From assembly GCA_029262535.1 (NCBI GenBank), contig JAJCZF010000022.1, positions 1-50,908 of the forward strand: DNA of 50,908 nt, in the 5' to 3' direction. Positions within the stretch are counted from its first letter, which is position 1; each line of letters starts with the position of its first letter. The stretch comes from Deltaproteobacteria bacterium (lineage in GTDB: Bacteria > Desulfobacterota > GWC2-55-46 > JAJCZF01). The notes beneath the pieces were generated by a model. It was not told the DNA's origin. It saw nothing but the letters and a program-made list of their open reading frames with translations, and made no database searches. The translations under genes were made by a program, and so were the position numbers. Shown piece by piece: positions 24,539 through 33,575 of the stretch.

Positions 24539-25393
24539 ACGGGTTTTCCAGCGGCGGTGCACCCAGAACCACTGCTCTGGAGCCTTTCTTACGGCCTCTG
24601 CCACGGCGTCTGTTATAGATTCGGTCAAGATTAAGATATCCCTGTCGCGGTCGCCTGTATCGGGCAGCGCAAATTGTTCGCCCACTACGACGCGGTGTCT
24701 CCTGCCCTGCCTGAAGGAGAAGACGGGAAGGACCGCCGCGCCCTTTTTGAGGGCAAGCAGTGCCGGCCCCTTGTTGGTACAGGCCGGAGTGCCTAGAAAA
24801 TCAACGAAGAGACCTTCCTTTCGAGAGACGTTTTGGTCGACGAGTATACCGAGCAATCTCTCTCCGGATAAGGTGCGAAGAAGTTCGCGCATGGAGCCGC
24901 GCTTGTCTATCACCCTATTTCCGGGTGAAGAGCGAACCCACTCGACAAACTTTTCAACCGACGAGCCCTTTTGCCTGCGGGCAACGACATCAAGTGGGTA
25001 GCCCCTCAGGGCCGAGGCCGCGGCCATCAGCTCCCAGTTGCCAAAGTGGGCCGTGATGAAGATAATGCCCTTACCGCTCTCTCTTGCCCTGTCTATATGT
25101 TCAAGCCCCTCGTGAGTGACATAACCATCCAGGTCTGAGAGATTAAGATAAGGTATACGCAGGAATTCCAGCGCGGTTATTCCAAGATTTTTAAAGACTT
25201 CTTTTGAGAGGGCGGTAATATCGGCAGGGCTCTTTTCAGTAAAAACGCGCCGGAGATTTTCCTGCGCCCTCTTTCTATGGGAGCCGTCCACAAGATAGGC
25301 CGCGCGACCCAGCAGGGCTCCGAGCGGGTATACGACAAAGAGCGGCAGGTGTCCGACGACAAAGGATAGAAGCCTTAAGAGAAAAAATATCAC
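24530..25393 (-). CDS. lpxL: LpxL/HtrB-type lipid A late acyltransferase
   Basis: 287 residues. An N-terminal hydrophobic segment (LLSFVVGHLPLFVVYPLGALLG) anchors it to the inner membrane. The catalytic H-x4-E lies in ITAHFGNWELMAA (His near 117), followed by the family blocks VVARRQKG, RGSMRELLRTL, GILVDQNV and FFLGTPA-like VDFLGTPACTNKGPALLAL. Adds a secondary acyl chain to Kdo-lipid A. ATG overlaps lpxK by 4 bp. The last codons and stop come from repeat element A, so the C-terminus may be altered relative to relatives. Confidence 0.92.
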   Translation of the reverse strand: MIFFLLRLLSFVVGHLPLFVVYPLGALLGRAAYLVDGSHRKRAQENLRRVFTEKSPADITALSKEVFKNLGITALEFLRIPYLNLSDLDGYVTHEGLEHIDRARESGKGIIFITAHFGNWELMAAASALRGYPLDVVARRQKGSSVEKFVEWVRSSPGNRVIDKRGSMRELLRTLSGERLLGILVDQNVSRKEGLFVDFLGTPACTNKGPALLALKKGAAVLPVFSFRQGRRHRVVVGEQFALPDTGDRDRDILILTESITDAVAEAVRKAPEQWFWVHRRWKTREN

Positions 25394-26475
25394 CTCTGCT
25401 CTTCCTCGCTAAAGAGCCTGGTCATTACCAGCTCCATAAACCCATCCGGGCTGTCCATCTCAACATCCACTGAGAGTACGCGCAGCTTTTTGAGCTGGTC
25501 TTTATATTGCAAGAGTTTTACCGCATCCTTTTCGGTAGTGATTATATAATCTACCTCCATAGAGCTTTCGACTATATTCTTTATATCCTGTCCGTCATAG
25601 GGGTGATGATCGTCAAAAAACGCCCTGCCGTAGATGAGCGCGCCAAGCGACTCGACAGTCGCTTCGAATGATCGAGGCGAGGCCAGCGCGGCTACGAGGT
25701 AGACGCGCTTACCCCTTAGTCTCTCGGCCCCTCTACGAGTATCGCCTTCAAGCTCCGTAAGGGTCGCCGGTTTATATGAAAAAGAAAATCTCGGCAGGTC
25801 GCTTGCTACGGCGACACCGTCGGGGCCGCTCCTTGGAAGGCCGCCTTTAAAGAGCAGTATATCGGCCCTTGAAAGGGCGGAGTGCGGCTCACGAAGAAGG
25901 CCTCTAGGCAGCATAAGTTCATTAGCGCGGTCCGCCGTTGGGCTAAGAAGCACTATGTCGAGGTCGCGCTTAAGGCGCATATGCTGAAAACCGTCGTCGA
26001 GTATTACCACATCCGGCTTAAATTCCTTTACGGCAAAGCGGCCCGTCCTTACGCGGTCCGGCCCGACAACTACCGGTACGCCAAGCTCAAGCAGGGAGGT
26101 CGCCATGAGGCGCGGCTCGTCACCCCCGTCTTTTGCCTTTAAGAGCAGTTCCGATCCGTCTGATACCACGCCTACGCCGCCGACGGTGCCGCCGTAACCG
26201 CGGCTCAGGATCAGCGGCCTCTTTCCGCGTTCGATAAAGAGACGCGCCAGGAGCATCGTCACCGGCGTCTTGCCAGTGCCCCCGGCGCTGATATTACCGA
26301 CCGATACGACCTTCGTCTTTATCGAGAGTGATCGAAAGAGGCCGATAGAATAAAAGAAGGCCCGCATGCGCGCGCCTATGCCAAAAAGAATCGAGAGCGG
26401 CCTTAAAAGAGCGTCCAGCCCCGGACCTACCCTGCCCTCCGTGATCTTCGTCCTTAAGTCGTCGCGTTTTTCCAT
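25390..26475 (-). CDS. lpxK: Tetraacyldisaccharide 4'-kinase LpxK
   Basis: 361 residues. P-loop VGNISAGGTGKTPV (59-72), SRGYGG, GDEPRLMA, VILDDGFQHMRLKRDLDIVLL, all characteristic. Phosphorylates the 4' position of the lipid A disaccharide at the inner membrane. It abuts waaA without a gap and overlaps lpxL by 4 bp, in line with the order of steps WaaA, LpxK, LpxL. Confidence 0.96.
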   Translation of the reverse strand: MEKRDDLRTKITEGRVGPGLDALLRPLSILFGIGARMRAFFYSIGLFRSLSIKTKVVSVGNISAGGTGKTPVTMLLARLFIERGKRPLILSRGYGGTVGGVGVVSDGSELLLKAKDGGDEPRLMATSLLELGVPVVVGPDRVRTGRFAVKEFKPDVVILDDGFQHMRLKRDLDIVLLSPTADRANELMLPRGLLREPHSALSRADILLFKGGLPRSGPDGVAVASDLPRFSFSYKPATLTELEGDTRRGAERLRGKRVYLVAALASPRSFEATVESLGALIYGRAFFDDHHPYDGQDIKNIVESSMEVDYIITTEKDAVKLLQYKDQLKKLRVLSVDVEMDSPDGFMELVMTRLFSEEEQR

Positions 26476-27768
26476 CTATTTAATTAACTCCATTAACATA
26501 TTGAATGTCTTGTCGGTCGTGCCTCTAAGCCCCTCTAAGAGAGCCTTCCCATTTGCGCCCAAACGAATCCTCTTTGTCGGGTCGTTCAACAGTAATTCAA
26601 GCTCTGCATGAAGCGCCTCCGCGTTCGGCAGGCGGCAGCCTGCATCGGCCGATTCGATGAGCGAGGCCATCTCCTCGCAAGACGATATGTACGGCCCGTA
26701 AAATACAGGGGCTGCGAAGTAGGCCGGTTCGAGCAGGTTATGGCCGCCTACGCCTTGGACAAGCGAGCCGCCGACAAAGGCTATATTGGCTAGCGCATAG
26801 GCCGTAAAGAGTTCGCCAAGCGTGTCGAGCAGGGCGACCGGGGCGACCTCCGAGCAGCCGCCGTGGCTGCACCGGGTACGGCGCACGCATTCAAGGCCGC
26901 TCTTTTCTATTATAGAGGCCACCTCATTGAATCTTTCCGGGTGGCGCGGGGCGATCAGAAGCCTGAGATTATGAGACTTTTTTCTAAACCTCTTAAATGC
27001 CTTTAATAGGATCTCTTCCTCGCCCGGATGCGTCGAGCCTGCGACAAATATTATATCACCCGCCCCGAAGCCGAATGTATGGGCCAGGTCGAGGGCCTTA
27101 TCGTCTATATCTTCCGTGGCTTCCATGTCGAACTTCATATTGCCTGTAGTAAAGATATTTTGGCTTGGCACACCGAGCTCTCTGGCCTTCCGGGCGTCGA
27201 GTTCGGTGCGGGCCGAAAATAGAGAGAGTCTTTTAAAGAGATCTCCTGCAAAAAATTTAAAACGTTTAAAGCTTTTAAAAGAACCCTCGCTCATCGTGCC
27301 GTTTACAACGGCGACCGGCACGCCGCGGCAATCGAGCATCTTTATGAGGTTCGGCCAGTACTCTTTTTCGACGATAACAAAGAGATCGGGCCTGACCTTA
27401 TCAAGCACAGCCTTAATAGCCCATGAAAAGTCGAGCGGCAAAAAGAGCAGCAGCTCTATGAGACCGTCTCCTTCTTTTTTGGCGACGTGCTGACCCGTCG
27501 GCGTTACGGTCGAAAATATGATCCGGATATCCGGCCTCTCTTCCTTTATGCGACGCAATAGCGGCATGGCCGCGCGCGCCTCGCCGACCGATACGGCATG
27601 TACCCAGACGCGTTTACCCGCACCAAGGACATCGGCCTTAGAGCCGATAGAACCAAGCCGCTCAACAAGCCCCTCGCGGTACTTGCCGCTCGTCGCCATA
27701 CGGAAGATATAATAAGGCAAGAGCACGATGAGCGCGATATGGATGGCTATGTTATAGATCAGATACAA
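26476..27768 (-). CDS. waaA: Kdo transferase WaaA (KdtA)
   Basis: 430 residues. N-terminal membrane anchor (IAIHIALIVLLPYYIF), then VWVHAVSVGEARAAMPL (GT30 domain with the catalytic Glu at about 63), VNGTMSEGS, FTTGNMKFD, VAGSTHPGEEE and FVGGSLVQGVGGHNLLEPA. Transfers Kdo from CMP-Kdo to the lipid A precursor; the number of Kdo added cannot be told. Directly upstream of lpxK. Confidence 0.96.
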   Translation of the reverse strand: MYLIYNIAIHIALIVLLPYYIFRMATSGKYREGLVERLGSIGSKADVLGAGKRVWVHAVSVGEARAAMPLLRRIKEERPDIRIIFSTVTPTGQHVAKKEGDGLIELLLFLPLDFSWAIKAVLDKVRPDLFVIVEKEYWPNLIKMLDCRGVPVAVVNGTMSEGSFKSFKRFKFFAGDLFKRLSLFSARTELDARKARELGVPSQNIFTTGNMKFDMEATEDIDDKALDLAHTFGFGAGDIIFVAGSTHPGEEEILLKAFKRFRKKSHNLRLLIAPRHPERFNEVASIIEKSGLECVRRTRCSHGGCSEVAPVALLDTLGELFTAYALANIAFVGGSLVQGVGGHNLLEPAYFAAPVFYGPYISSCEEMASLIESADAGCRLPNAEALHAELELLLNDPTKRIRLGANGKALLEGLRGTTDKTFNMLMELIK

Positions 27769-27881
27769 ATAAATACTCCCTGATTTGATTAATTTTTTAT
27801 TTTAACAGGAAACGGTCAAATGAGGAAGAGATAGAGTTAAAGAAGGACAATATCAGGGCAGATACTTATTAAAAAAAGCTT

Positions 27882-28547
27882 TCAATAACTAGATATCATC
27901 CCGTCGGCCCTATCGGTTATCTCGTTCATGGCTCTTTCGACTTCGAGACGTTTGGCTTCCATCTCTTCGGGCGTTGCGTCGCGCTTTACCGTGATAGCGT
28001 CGCCGTAGATGAAGATGCCTCGCGCGAAGGGGTAGGGAAATATAAAGCTATCCCAACTCGAAAAGGTCGCCTTGCTTGAGGCCGCGAATGTTACGGGGAT
28101 TATCGGCAGACCGGTGAGACGCGCGGCCTGTATTACTCCCATCTGGGCTAGGCGCGGGGGGCCTTTAGGGCCATCGGGGGTGATGCCGAGGTCGCGCCCG
28201 GAGCGGGCGGCGCGGATCATGGCGCGAAGCCCTTCGGTCGCGCCGCGAGTGGTCGAGCCGCGAACGGCCTCTATATTAAACTTTTTAAAAAAGCGCGCCA
28301 GTAATTCGCCGTCCGAATGGCGGCTTATAAGGCCGGTCAGCTTTCTGTTCTTATAGGTAAAGGGCATCATGCCCAGCCGCCCGTGCCAGCAGGAGAAGAT
28401 ACAGTTCTCGTTCTTATCGGCCAGCGCACGGCATACGTCGTAGTTGACCGTCTTGATGCGCATGGTCGCGGCAATGATATTTAATATCCAGTAGACGGTC
28501 GGCGGGATGAGCGCAAGGCCAAGTTTTTTTGTAAAGCTTTTCTTCAA
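27882..28547 (-). CDS. DUF374-type lysophospholipid acyltransferase-like protein
   Basis: 221 residues. One N-terminal hydrophobic segment (VYWILNIIAATM), then FSCWHGRLGMM (52-61), SRHSDGELLARFFKKFN, VRGSTTRGATEGLRAM, ITPDGPKGPPR and the PLSxV-like IIPVTFAAS. These are the DUF374 blocks; related proteins occur in lipopolysaccharide and outer-membrane biogenesis operons and may act as acyltransferases or lipid transfer helpers. Placed between msbA and waaA, separated from msbA by repeat element B and from waaA by 113 bp with no visible gene. Confidence 0.85.
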   Translation of the reverse strand: MKKSFTKKLGLALIPPTVYWILNIIAATMRIKTVNYDVCRALADKNENCIFSCWHGRLGMMPFTYKNRKLTGLISRHSDGELLARFFKKFNIEAVRGSTTRGATEGLRAMIRAARSGRDLGITPDGPKGPPRLAQMGVIQAARLTGLPIIPVTFAASSKATFSSWDSFIFPYPFARGIFIYGDAITVKRDATPEEMEAKRLEVERAMNEITDRADGMISSY

Positions 28548-28572
28548 ATCGTTAGTTCTTTAGTAGCCTGGA

Positions 28573-28794
28573 GAAAATTAGCAATTTTCTCCAAGGTCGA
28601 GGCGGGATAAAAATAGAAAGCGAGGCGTACGTATGTACGTTGAGCTTTATATTTCTATCACAACGAAGCCACACAGGTGTGGCCCTATATTCGCGGAGCT
28701 AATCAATTAACAACTTATATTCTCTTTTCCACGACATTAATTATGGAGTAAAAAATAAGACCACACCTGTGTGGCGGGGAAAAGGGCAATTTTC
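28573..28794. repeat. Copy B of the palindromic element at the msbA 3' end
   Basis: 222 bp with the same terminal GAAAATTAG and CAATTTTC as copy A. Left module: GGTCGAGGCGGG and hairpin tip CGTAC-GTAT-GTACG (28626-28639), pairing kept although bases differ from copy A. Right module: GCCACACAGGTGTG (28668-28681) and CACACCTGTGTGGC (28762-28775). On the minus strand the right end reads TGAAAATTG, in which the TGA is the msbA stop codon. The 28571-28592 start also forms GGAGAAAATT-AGC-AATTTTCTCC. Confidence 0.8.
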
Positions 28795-30580
28795 AATTAA
28801 TGGTACTATCGAAGGAGCCGTGTATCTGCATCGTATAGAGGCGCGAATACTCGCCGCCGATTTCCAGTAGTTTGTCGTGATTGCCGACCTCTTTCAGCTC
28901 TCCGTCCTTGAGGACGAATATAACGTCGGCATTACGAACGGTCGAAAGGCGGTGGGCTATTACGAATGTCGTACGGCCCGACATGAGATTGCTTAGCCCC
29001 TTCTGGACCTCTATCTCGCTGTCGGTATCTAGCGCGCTCGTGGCCTCGTCCATGATCAGTATGGGCGCGTTCTTGAGTATGGCGCGAGCAATCGAGAGGC
29101 GTTGCCTCTCTCCGCCGGAGAGCTTGAAACCGCCCTCGCCTATTACCGTGTCGTAACCCTTTGGAAGCTTTTTGATAAAGCCGTCTATATTGGCGGCAAT
29201 AGCCGCCGACATCACCTCGGCGTCGGTAAAGTGGGTGTCGCCGTAGGCGAGGTTGTTTTTGATCGTATCGTTAAAGAGTATGACCTGTTGAGAGACTATG
29301 GCGACATTATTTCTAAGACTCTTTAGCGTAAAGTCTCTTATGTCATTGCCGTCAAAGAGCAGGCTGCCGCTCGTTACGTCAAAAAACCTCGGCAAGAGAT
29401 TTACGAGCGTGGACTTGCCCGCGCCGCTCATGCCGACAAGGGCCGCCATCTCGCCCTTCTTGACCTTTAGATTTATGGAGTTAAGGACCTTCTTGTCACC
29501 GTACTTAAAGTCCACCGCCCTGAACTCTATCGACTCCGAGAGGGTGTCGAGCGTGCGCTCTCCGGCCATCAGATCCTCTTCGGTCTTTTCATCCAGTAGG
29601 TCGAATATGCGCTGTGCCGCGGCAAGTCCGTTTTGCAGATTGAGGTTCACGCCGTTAAGGGCCTTTATCGGCTGATAGAGCATCATGACAGCGGCGAAGA
29701 AGGATATGAAATTCTCCGGCGCGAGCGTACCGGCGTTAATCCTGTAGGCGGCGTAATATATGGTAGCGGCAAAGCCTATCGCGCCCATCGCCTCCATCAT
29801 CGGGCCGGATATGGCGCGGACCTTAATATTTTTCATGTGGTACTTTGCCAACCGTTCGTTCTCTATCTGAAACTTACCCGCCTCGTAACCCTCCATGCAG
29901 AAGGCCTTTACGATACGCACGCCGCTTATGGCCTCGTTTAAGAGAGAGGTCATCATACCGACCGTCTCCTGCCCCTTCTTTGAGGCCTTCTTGACCTTCC
30001 GTCCAAAGTTGACCATCGGGTATATGACCGCCGGAAAGGCCACAAAGGCGACGAGCGAGAGCTTCCAGTCCATGCTGATAACGACAGAGGCAAGAACGAC
30101 GATGGTCAAACACTGCTTCATGACCCTGGAGAATGTCTCGGTCGTCATATTATGCAACATATTGACGTCGTAGGTCATACGCGCCGTCAACTCGCCGGTT
30201 GTATTTTCAGAAAAATAATTTAGAGGCATGCCGAGAATCTGGCGGTAGAGTTTTTCTCTTATATCGACAACGACGCGCTGTCCGACAAAACCCATGAGAT
30301 AGGTCTGCCCGAAGCTTGCGCCCCCCTTTACAACGGCTACTATGATGATGGCAAAGGGCACGGCATAGAGCATCTGCTCGCGCTCCAGGGGGAAGAGGTT
30401 GTAGGGAACGAGGTTGATAACCTCGTCGCCGCCGGAGGTAAAGAGGAACTTCATGACCGGGCCGATGAGATAGGCCATCGCGCCATTGGTAAGGGCGAAG
30501 ACCACCATACAGAGCACGGCTATAATCACCGTGGACTTATATGCCAAGAGGTGTTTTAAAAGTCGGATATATACGGACAT
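28793..30580 (-). CDS. msbA: Lipid A export ABC transporter MsbA
   Basis: 595 residues, a half-transporter: six transmembrane helices in residues 15-310, then an ATPase domain. Walker A GMSGAGKST near 383, signature LSGGERQR near 490, Walker B ILIMDEATSALD, H-loop FVIAHRLST. Flips lipid A-core across the inner membrane. 12 bp after lpxB, in keeping with the role. Its stop codon lies in repeat element B. A generic multidrug exporter of the same fold is less likely in this context. Confidence 0.93.
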   Translation of the reverse strand: MSVYIRLLKHLLAYKSTVIIAVLCMVVFALTNGAMAYLIGPVMKFLFTSGGDEVINLVPYNLFPLEREQMLYAVPFAIIIVAVVKGGASFGQTYLMGFVGQRVVVDIREKLYRQILGMPLNYFSENTTGELTARMTYDVNMLHNMTTETFSRVMKQCLTIVVLASVVISMDWKLSLVAFVAFPAVIYPMVNFGRKVKKASKKGQETVGMMTSLLNEAISGVRIVKAFCMEGYEAGKFQIENERLAKYHMKNIKVRAISGPMMEAMGAIGFAATIYYAAYRINAGTLAPENFISFFAAVMMLYQPIKALNGVNLNLQNGLAAAQRIFDLLDEKTEEDLMAGERTLDTLSESIEFRAVDFKYGDKKVLNSINLKVKKGEMAALVGMSGAGKSTLVNLLPRFFDVTSGSLLFDGNDIRDFTLKSLRNNVAIVSQQVILFNDTIKNNLAYGDTHFTDAEVMSAAIAANIDGFIKKLPKGYDTVIGEGGFKLSGGERQRLSIARAILKNAPILIMDEATSALDTDSEIEVQKGLSNLMSGRTTFVIAHRLSTVRNADVIFVLKDGELKEVGNHDKLLEIGGEYSRLYTMQIHGSFDSTIN

Positions 30581-30592
30581 CTATCTATATCC

Positions 30593-31732
30593 CTATGAGG
30601 CGTCGAGGGTCTTCTTTACGGCTTGGGCGGCCTTAAGGCTCGCCCCGCCCGTACCGAGAGATTCCCTGATCTTTGCAAAGCCTCTGGCGGCGCGATCCAT
30701 ATATACGCTATCCTCCAGAAGGTGTAATGTCTCCTGACATATCTTCTTGGGATTTGCCGCGCCCTGAATAAGCTCCGGCACGACCTCTTCGCCCGCTATT
30801 ATATTGGGAAGCCCGATATGCTTTATGCCGATAAGCATCTTGCCGAGCAGGTATGACGAAGCCGCAAGCTTGTATATTACCAGGTGCGGCGTGCCGACAA
30901 GGGCGGCCTCAAGTGTCGCCGTACCCGAAGTTACCACAGCTGCGAGAGAGGCCCTGAGAGCCGTATACATATTACCCTTCATGACCCTTATATGAAGATC
31001 GGCGCCCTCTATATGTCTCTCTATCTGCTCTTCGGAGATATTACCTGCGCAGACTACAATATATTTCATGCGCCAGCGGCTCTCGTGTTTCAAGACCTCC
31101 ATAGATTCGATCATGAGAGGCAGCATCTTCTCGACCTCTTCCTCGCGGCTGCCGGGCAGGAGCGTTACTACACAGTCCTGCCTGTTATAACCGAGCTCGG
31201 CCTTTGCCTCGTTTCTAGTCTTGTCGATCTTCACCATATCGGTAAGCGGGTGGCCTACGAACTCCACGTCCACGCCCTCTCGCTCGTATATCTCCTTCTC
31301 AAAAGGAAATACCACGAGCATCTTATCGACAAGGGCGGCTATCTTCTTGATACGGCTCTCTCGCCAGGCCCATACCTGGGGGCTTATATAATATACCACG
31401 GGCACGCCGTGTTTTTTTACGAATGAAGCGAAACGCAGGTTGAAGTCCGGAAGGTCTATAAGCACGACGCAGTCGGGCTTCTCCTTTAGGAAGAGCTTCT
31501 TTAACTCCTTGAGAACCCCCATAATACCCGGAAGTTTCTTAAGGGCCTCGGATATGCCGACGACAGATACCCTTGAAGCGTCCAGCCCGCTGAGCCCGGA
31601 CTTACGCATCCTGTCGCCACCCATTCCGACGAAGCTGATCGACGAATCAAGCCCCTTAAGGGACTCCATGAGCGCGCTACCGTGTTTGTCTCCCGACTCC
31701 TCCCCGCTTACGATAAATACTTTTTTAGCCAT
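30593..31732 (-). CDS. lpxB: Lipid-A-disaccharide synthase LpxB
   Basis: 379 residues. Opens with FIVSGEESGDKHGSALM, then GMGGDRMRKSGL, LIDLPDFNLRFASF, YYISPQVWAWRESR, FVGHPLTD, LLPGSREEEV and SGTATLEAALVGTPHLVIYK, the GT19 family blocks. Condenses UDP-diacylglucosamine with lipid X to form the lipid A disaccharide. Eight bp after the Gfo/Idh gene. Confidence 0.97.
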   Translation of the reverse strand: MAKKVFIVSGEESGDKHGSALMESLKGLDSSISFVGMGGDRMRKSGLSGLDASRVSVVGISEALKKLPGIMGVLKELKKLFLKEKPDCVVLIDLPDFNLRFASFVKKHGVPVVYYISPQVWAWRESRIKKIAALVDKMLVVFPFEKEIYEREGVDVEFVGHPLTDMVKIDKTRNEAKAELGYNRQDCVVTLLPGSREEEVEKMLPLMIESMEVLKHESRWRMKYIVVCAGNISEEQIERHIEGADLHIRVMKGNMYTALRASLAAVVTSGTATLEAALVGTPHLVIYKLAASSYLLGKMLIGIKHIGLPNIIAGEEVVPELIQGAANPKKICQETLHLLEDSVYMDRAARGFAKIRESLGTGGASLKAAQAVKKTLDAS

Positions 31733-31740
31733 AAGACCGG

Positions 31741-32733
31741 TTAGACCGTAACTCCTTCAATATGATTGGTAATCCGCTCCATAGACTTTCTAACCGACTC
31801 TTGTATCCTCTGCGCAACGACAAGTGCGCGCCTTCCGTCATATCCCGTAACGAGCGGCTTATTTCGCGTGCGCGAACAGTCGAGGAAGTGCTTTATCTCT
31901 TCGAAGAGCACGTCCTTTTTTACTATATCGAGATCCTCTATGGAAATATTGGGCGGACCCGATACTATTTTATCGGGTGGGTCGGCCGGTTCGCCGCGTT
32001 TGTAGATAGAGATATGCTGTTTTGCGTAATCGATAGCTATATAGGCATCGGGCTGAAAGAGCCGTATCCTGCGCTGCGGCTCCAGAGAGACGCGGCTGGC
32101 CGTGACATTGGCCACGCATCCGTTAGCGAATGTAAGGCGCGCATTTGCAATATCTACCTTATCCGATATTATAGGCACGCCGGAGGCGTCAACAGACTCG
32201 ACCTCCGACTTTACCAGATTCAGGATTATATCGATATCGTGGATCATGAGATCGAGCACGACATCCACATCGGTCCCCCTGTTAGGGAAGGACGAAAGAC
32301 GGTGGGCCTCAATAAACATAGGCTTGGAGAGCTTACCCTCCAGCGCCACAACCGCGGCGTTAAACCTTTCGAGATGGCCTACCTGTAAGATAGTGCCCGA
32401 TTTCTCCGAGGCCTCGATAAGCAGCCCCGCCTCTTCGGGTGTGACGGTCATCGGTTTCTCCAAGAGGACATCTACGCCGTTTTTTAAAAAGTCCATGCAG
32501 ATATCAAAGTGGGTATTGGTCGGCGTAACGATGCTTACGGCGTCGACCTTGCCGATAAGTTCACGGTAGTCTGTAAAAGAGGCCGTATGGAGCCTGGCCG
32601 CTAGTGCGCGCGCGGTTTCGCAGTCGGCGTCGACTACACCAACGAGCTCGGTGCATTCCAGAGAGGCGTACTTCTCGGCGTGAAACTTTCCGAGATAACC
32701 CGCCCCGATTACGGCTGACCTAATCTTCGTCAT
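31741..32733 (-). CDS. Gfo/Idh/MocA-family dehydrogenase in the lpx operon
   Basis: 330 residues. NAD(P)-binding GAGYLGKFHAE (10-20) and the family EKP motif (LLEKPMTV, near 92-95), then a C-terminal substrate domain with MIHDIDI. It overlaps lpxA by 14 bp and precedes lpxB by 8 bp. In some bacteria a related enzyme, GnnA, oxidises the 3-OH of UDP-GlcNAc so that GnnB can aminate it, giving an amide-linked lipid A sugar. No GnnB-like aminotransferase is present in the window, so this role is only possible. The slot is often occupied by LpxI in other Proteobacteria. Confidence 0.85.
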   Translation of the reverse strand: MTKIRSAVIGAGYLGKFHAEKYASLECTELVGVVDADCETARALAARLHTASFTDYRELIGKVDAVSIVTPTNTHFDICMDFLKNGVDVLLEKPMTVTPEEAGLLIEASEKSGTILQVGHLERFNAAVVALEGKLSKPMFIEAHRLSSFPNRGTDVDVVLDLMIHDIDIILNLVKSEVESVDASGVPIISDKVDIANARLTFANGCVANVTASRVSLEPQRRIRLFQPDAYIAIDYAKQHISIYKRGEPADPPDKIVSGPPNISIEDLDIVKKDVLFEEIKHFLDCSRTRNKPLVTGYDGRRALVVAQRIQESVRKSMERITNHIEGVTV

Positions 32734-33562
32734 GATGCTCGCCCTTCTTCTTAGTCTTTACCCTTACCAGCCCGCGGTGCGATTCCTTTATAAAGTCAAG
32801 AAAGGTCTTGGCATGTACCGAGTCGGGCATCTCACCGGCAAGCCTCGCCGTTGCCTCCTTGAGCGTCAGGGACGACATAAATAATATCTTGTAGGCCTTT
32901 TTGATATCGGAGATCTCTTCATTTGAGAAACCGCTGCGACGCAGCCCCACGCTATTTAACCTGTAGAGTTTTGCGCGGTTGCCGACTGCCATAACGTAAG
33001 GCGGCACATCCTTGCTCACTGCCGAAGCGCCGCCTATTATACAATAGGCCCCGATGCGTACGTGCTGGTGCACGGCGACAAGTCCGCCCACTATGGCGTG
33101 GTCGTCTATATCGACATGTCCGGCAAGGGTGGCGGCATTGGCCATTATGATATGGTCGCCGACCCTGCAATCATGCGCCACATGCACGTAGTTCATAAAT
33201 AGATTATTAGAGCCGCACCTCGTTATACCCTGCTCCTTGGTCGTCGCCCTGTGCATGGTGACAAACTCGCGAATGACATTATTATCGCCGATTATCAGTT
33301 CGGTCTTTTCGCCCTTGTAACCAAGATCCTGCGGCGGAGCGCCGATGGAACAGAACTGAAATATTTCATTTTCGCTGCCGATGGTCGTCCACTTATCGAC
33401 GGTGACATGCGGCCCGATACGGGTATCGCGCCCTATCTTTACATCCTCGCCGATGACCGAGTAGGGGCCGACCTCAACGCCGGAATCAAGCTCGGCGGTC
33501 GGATGCACAAGGGCCGTCGGGTGTATATCTACTTCTTTTATATTAGATGAAGCCTGATCCAT
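32720..33562 (-). CDS. lpxA: UDP-N-acetylglucosamine acyltransferase LpxA
   Basis: 280 residues, slightly longer than the usual 255-265 owing to a charged C-terminal tail (KTKKKGEHHDED). Left-handed beta-helix of hexapeptide repeats (IHPTALVHPTAELDSG, VEVGPYSVIG). The catalytic His is in NYVHVAHDCRVGD, and NLFM before it is typical of LpxA. Adds the first 3-hydroxyacyl chain to UDP-GlcNAc. 13 bp after fabZ, 14-bp overlap with the dehydrogenase gene. Confidence 0.97.
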   Translation of the reverse strand: MDQASSNIKEVDIHPTALVHPTAELDSGVEVGPYSVIGEDVKIGRDTRIGPHVTVDKWTTIGSENEIFQFCSIGAPPQDLGYKGEKTELIIGDNNVIREFVTMHRATTKEQGITRCGSNNLFMNYVHVAHDCRVGDHIIMANAATLAGHVDIDDHAIVGGLVAVHQHVRIGAYCIIGGASAVSKDVPPYVMAVGNRAKLYRLNSVGLRRSGFSNEEISDIKKAYKILFMSSLTLKEATARLAGEMPDSVHAKTFLDFIKESHRGLVRVKTKKKGEHHDED

Positions 33563-33575
33563 TTCTTAAATACCT

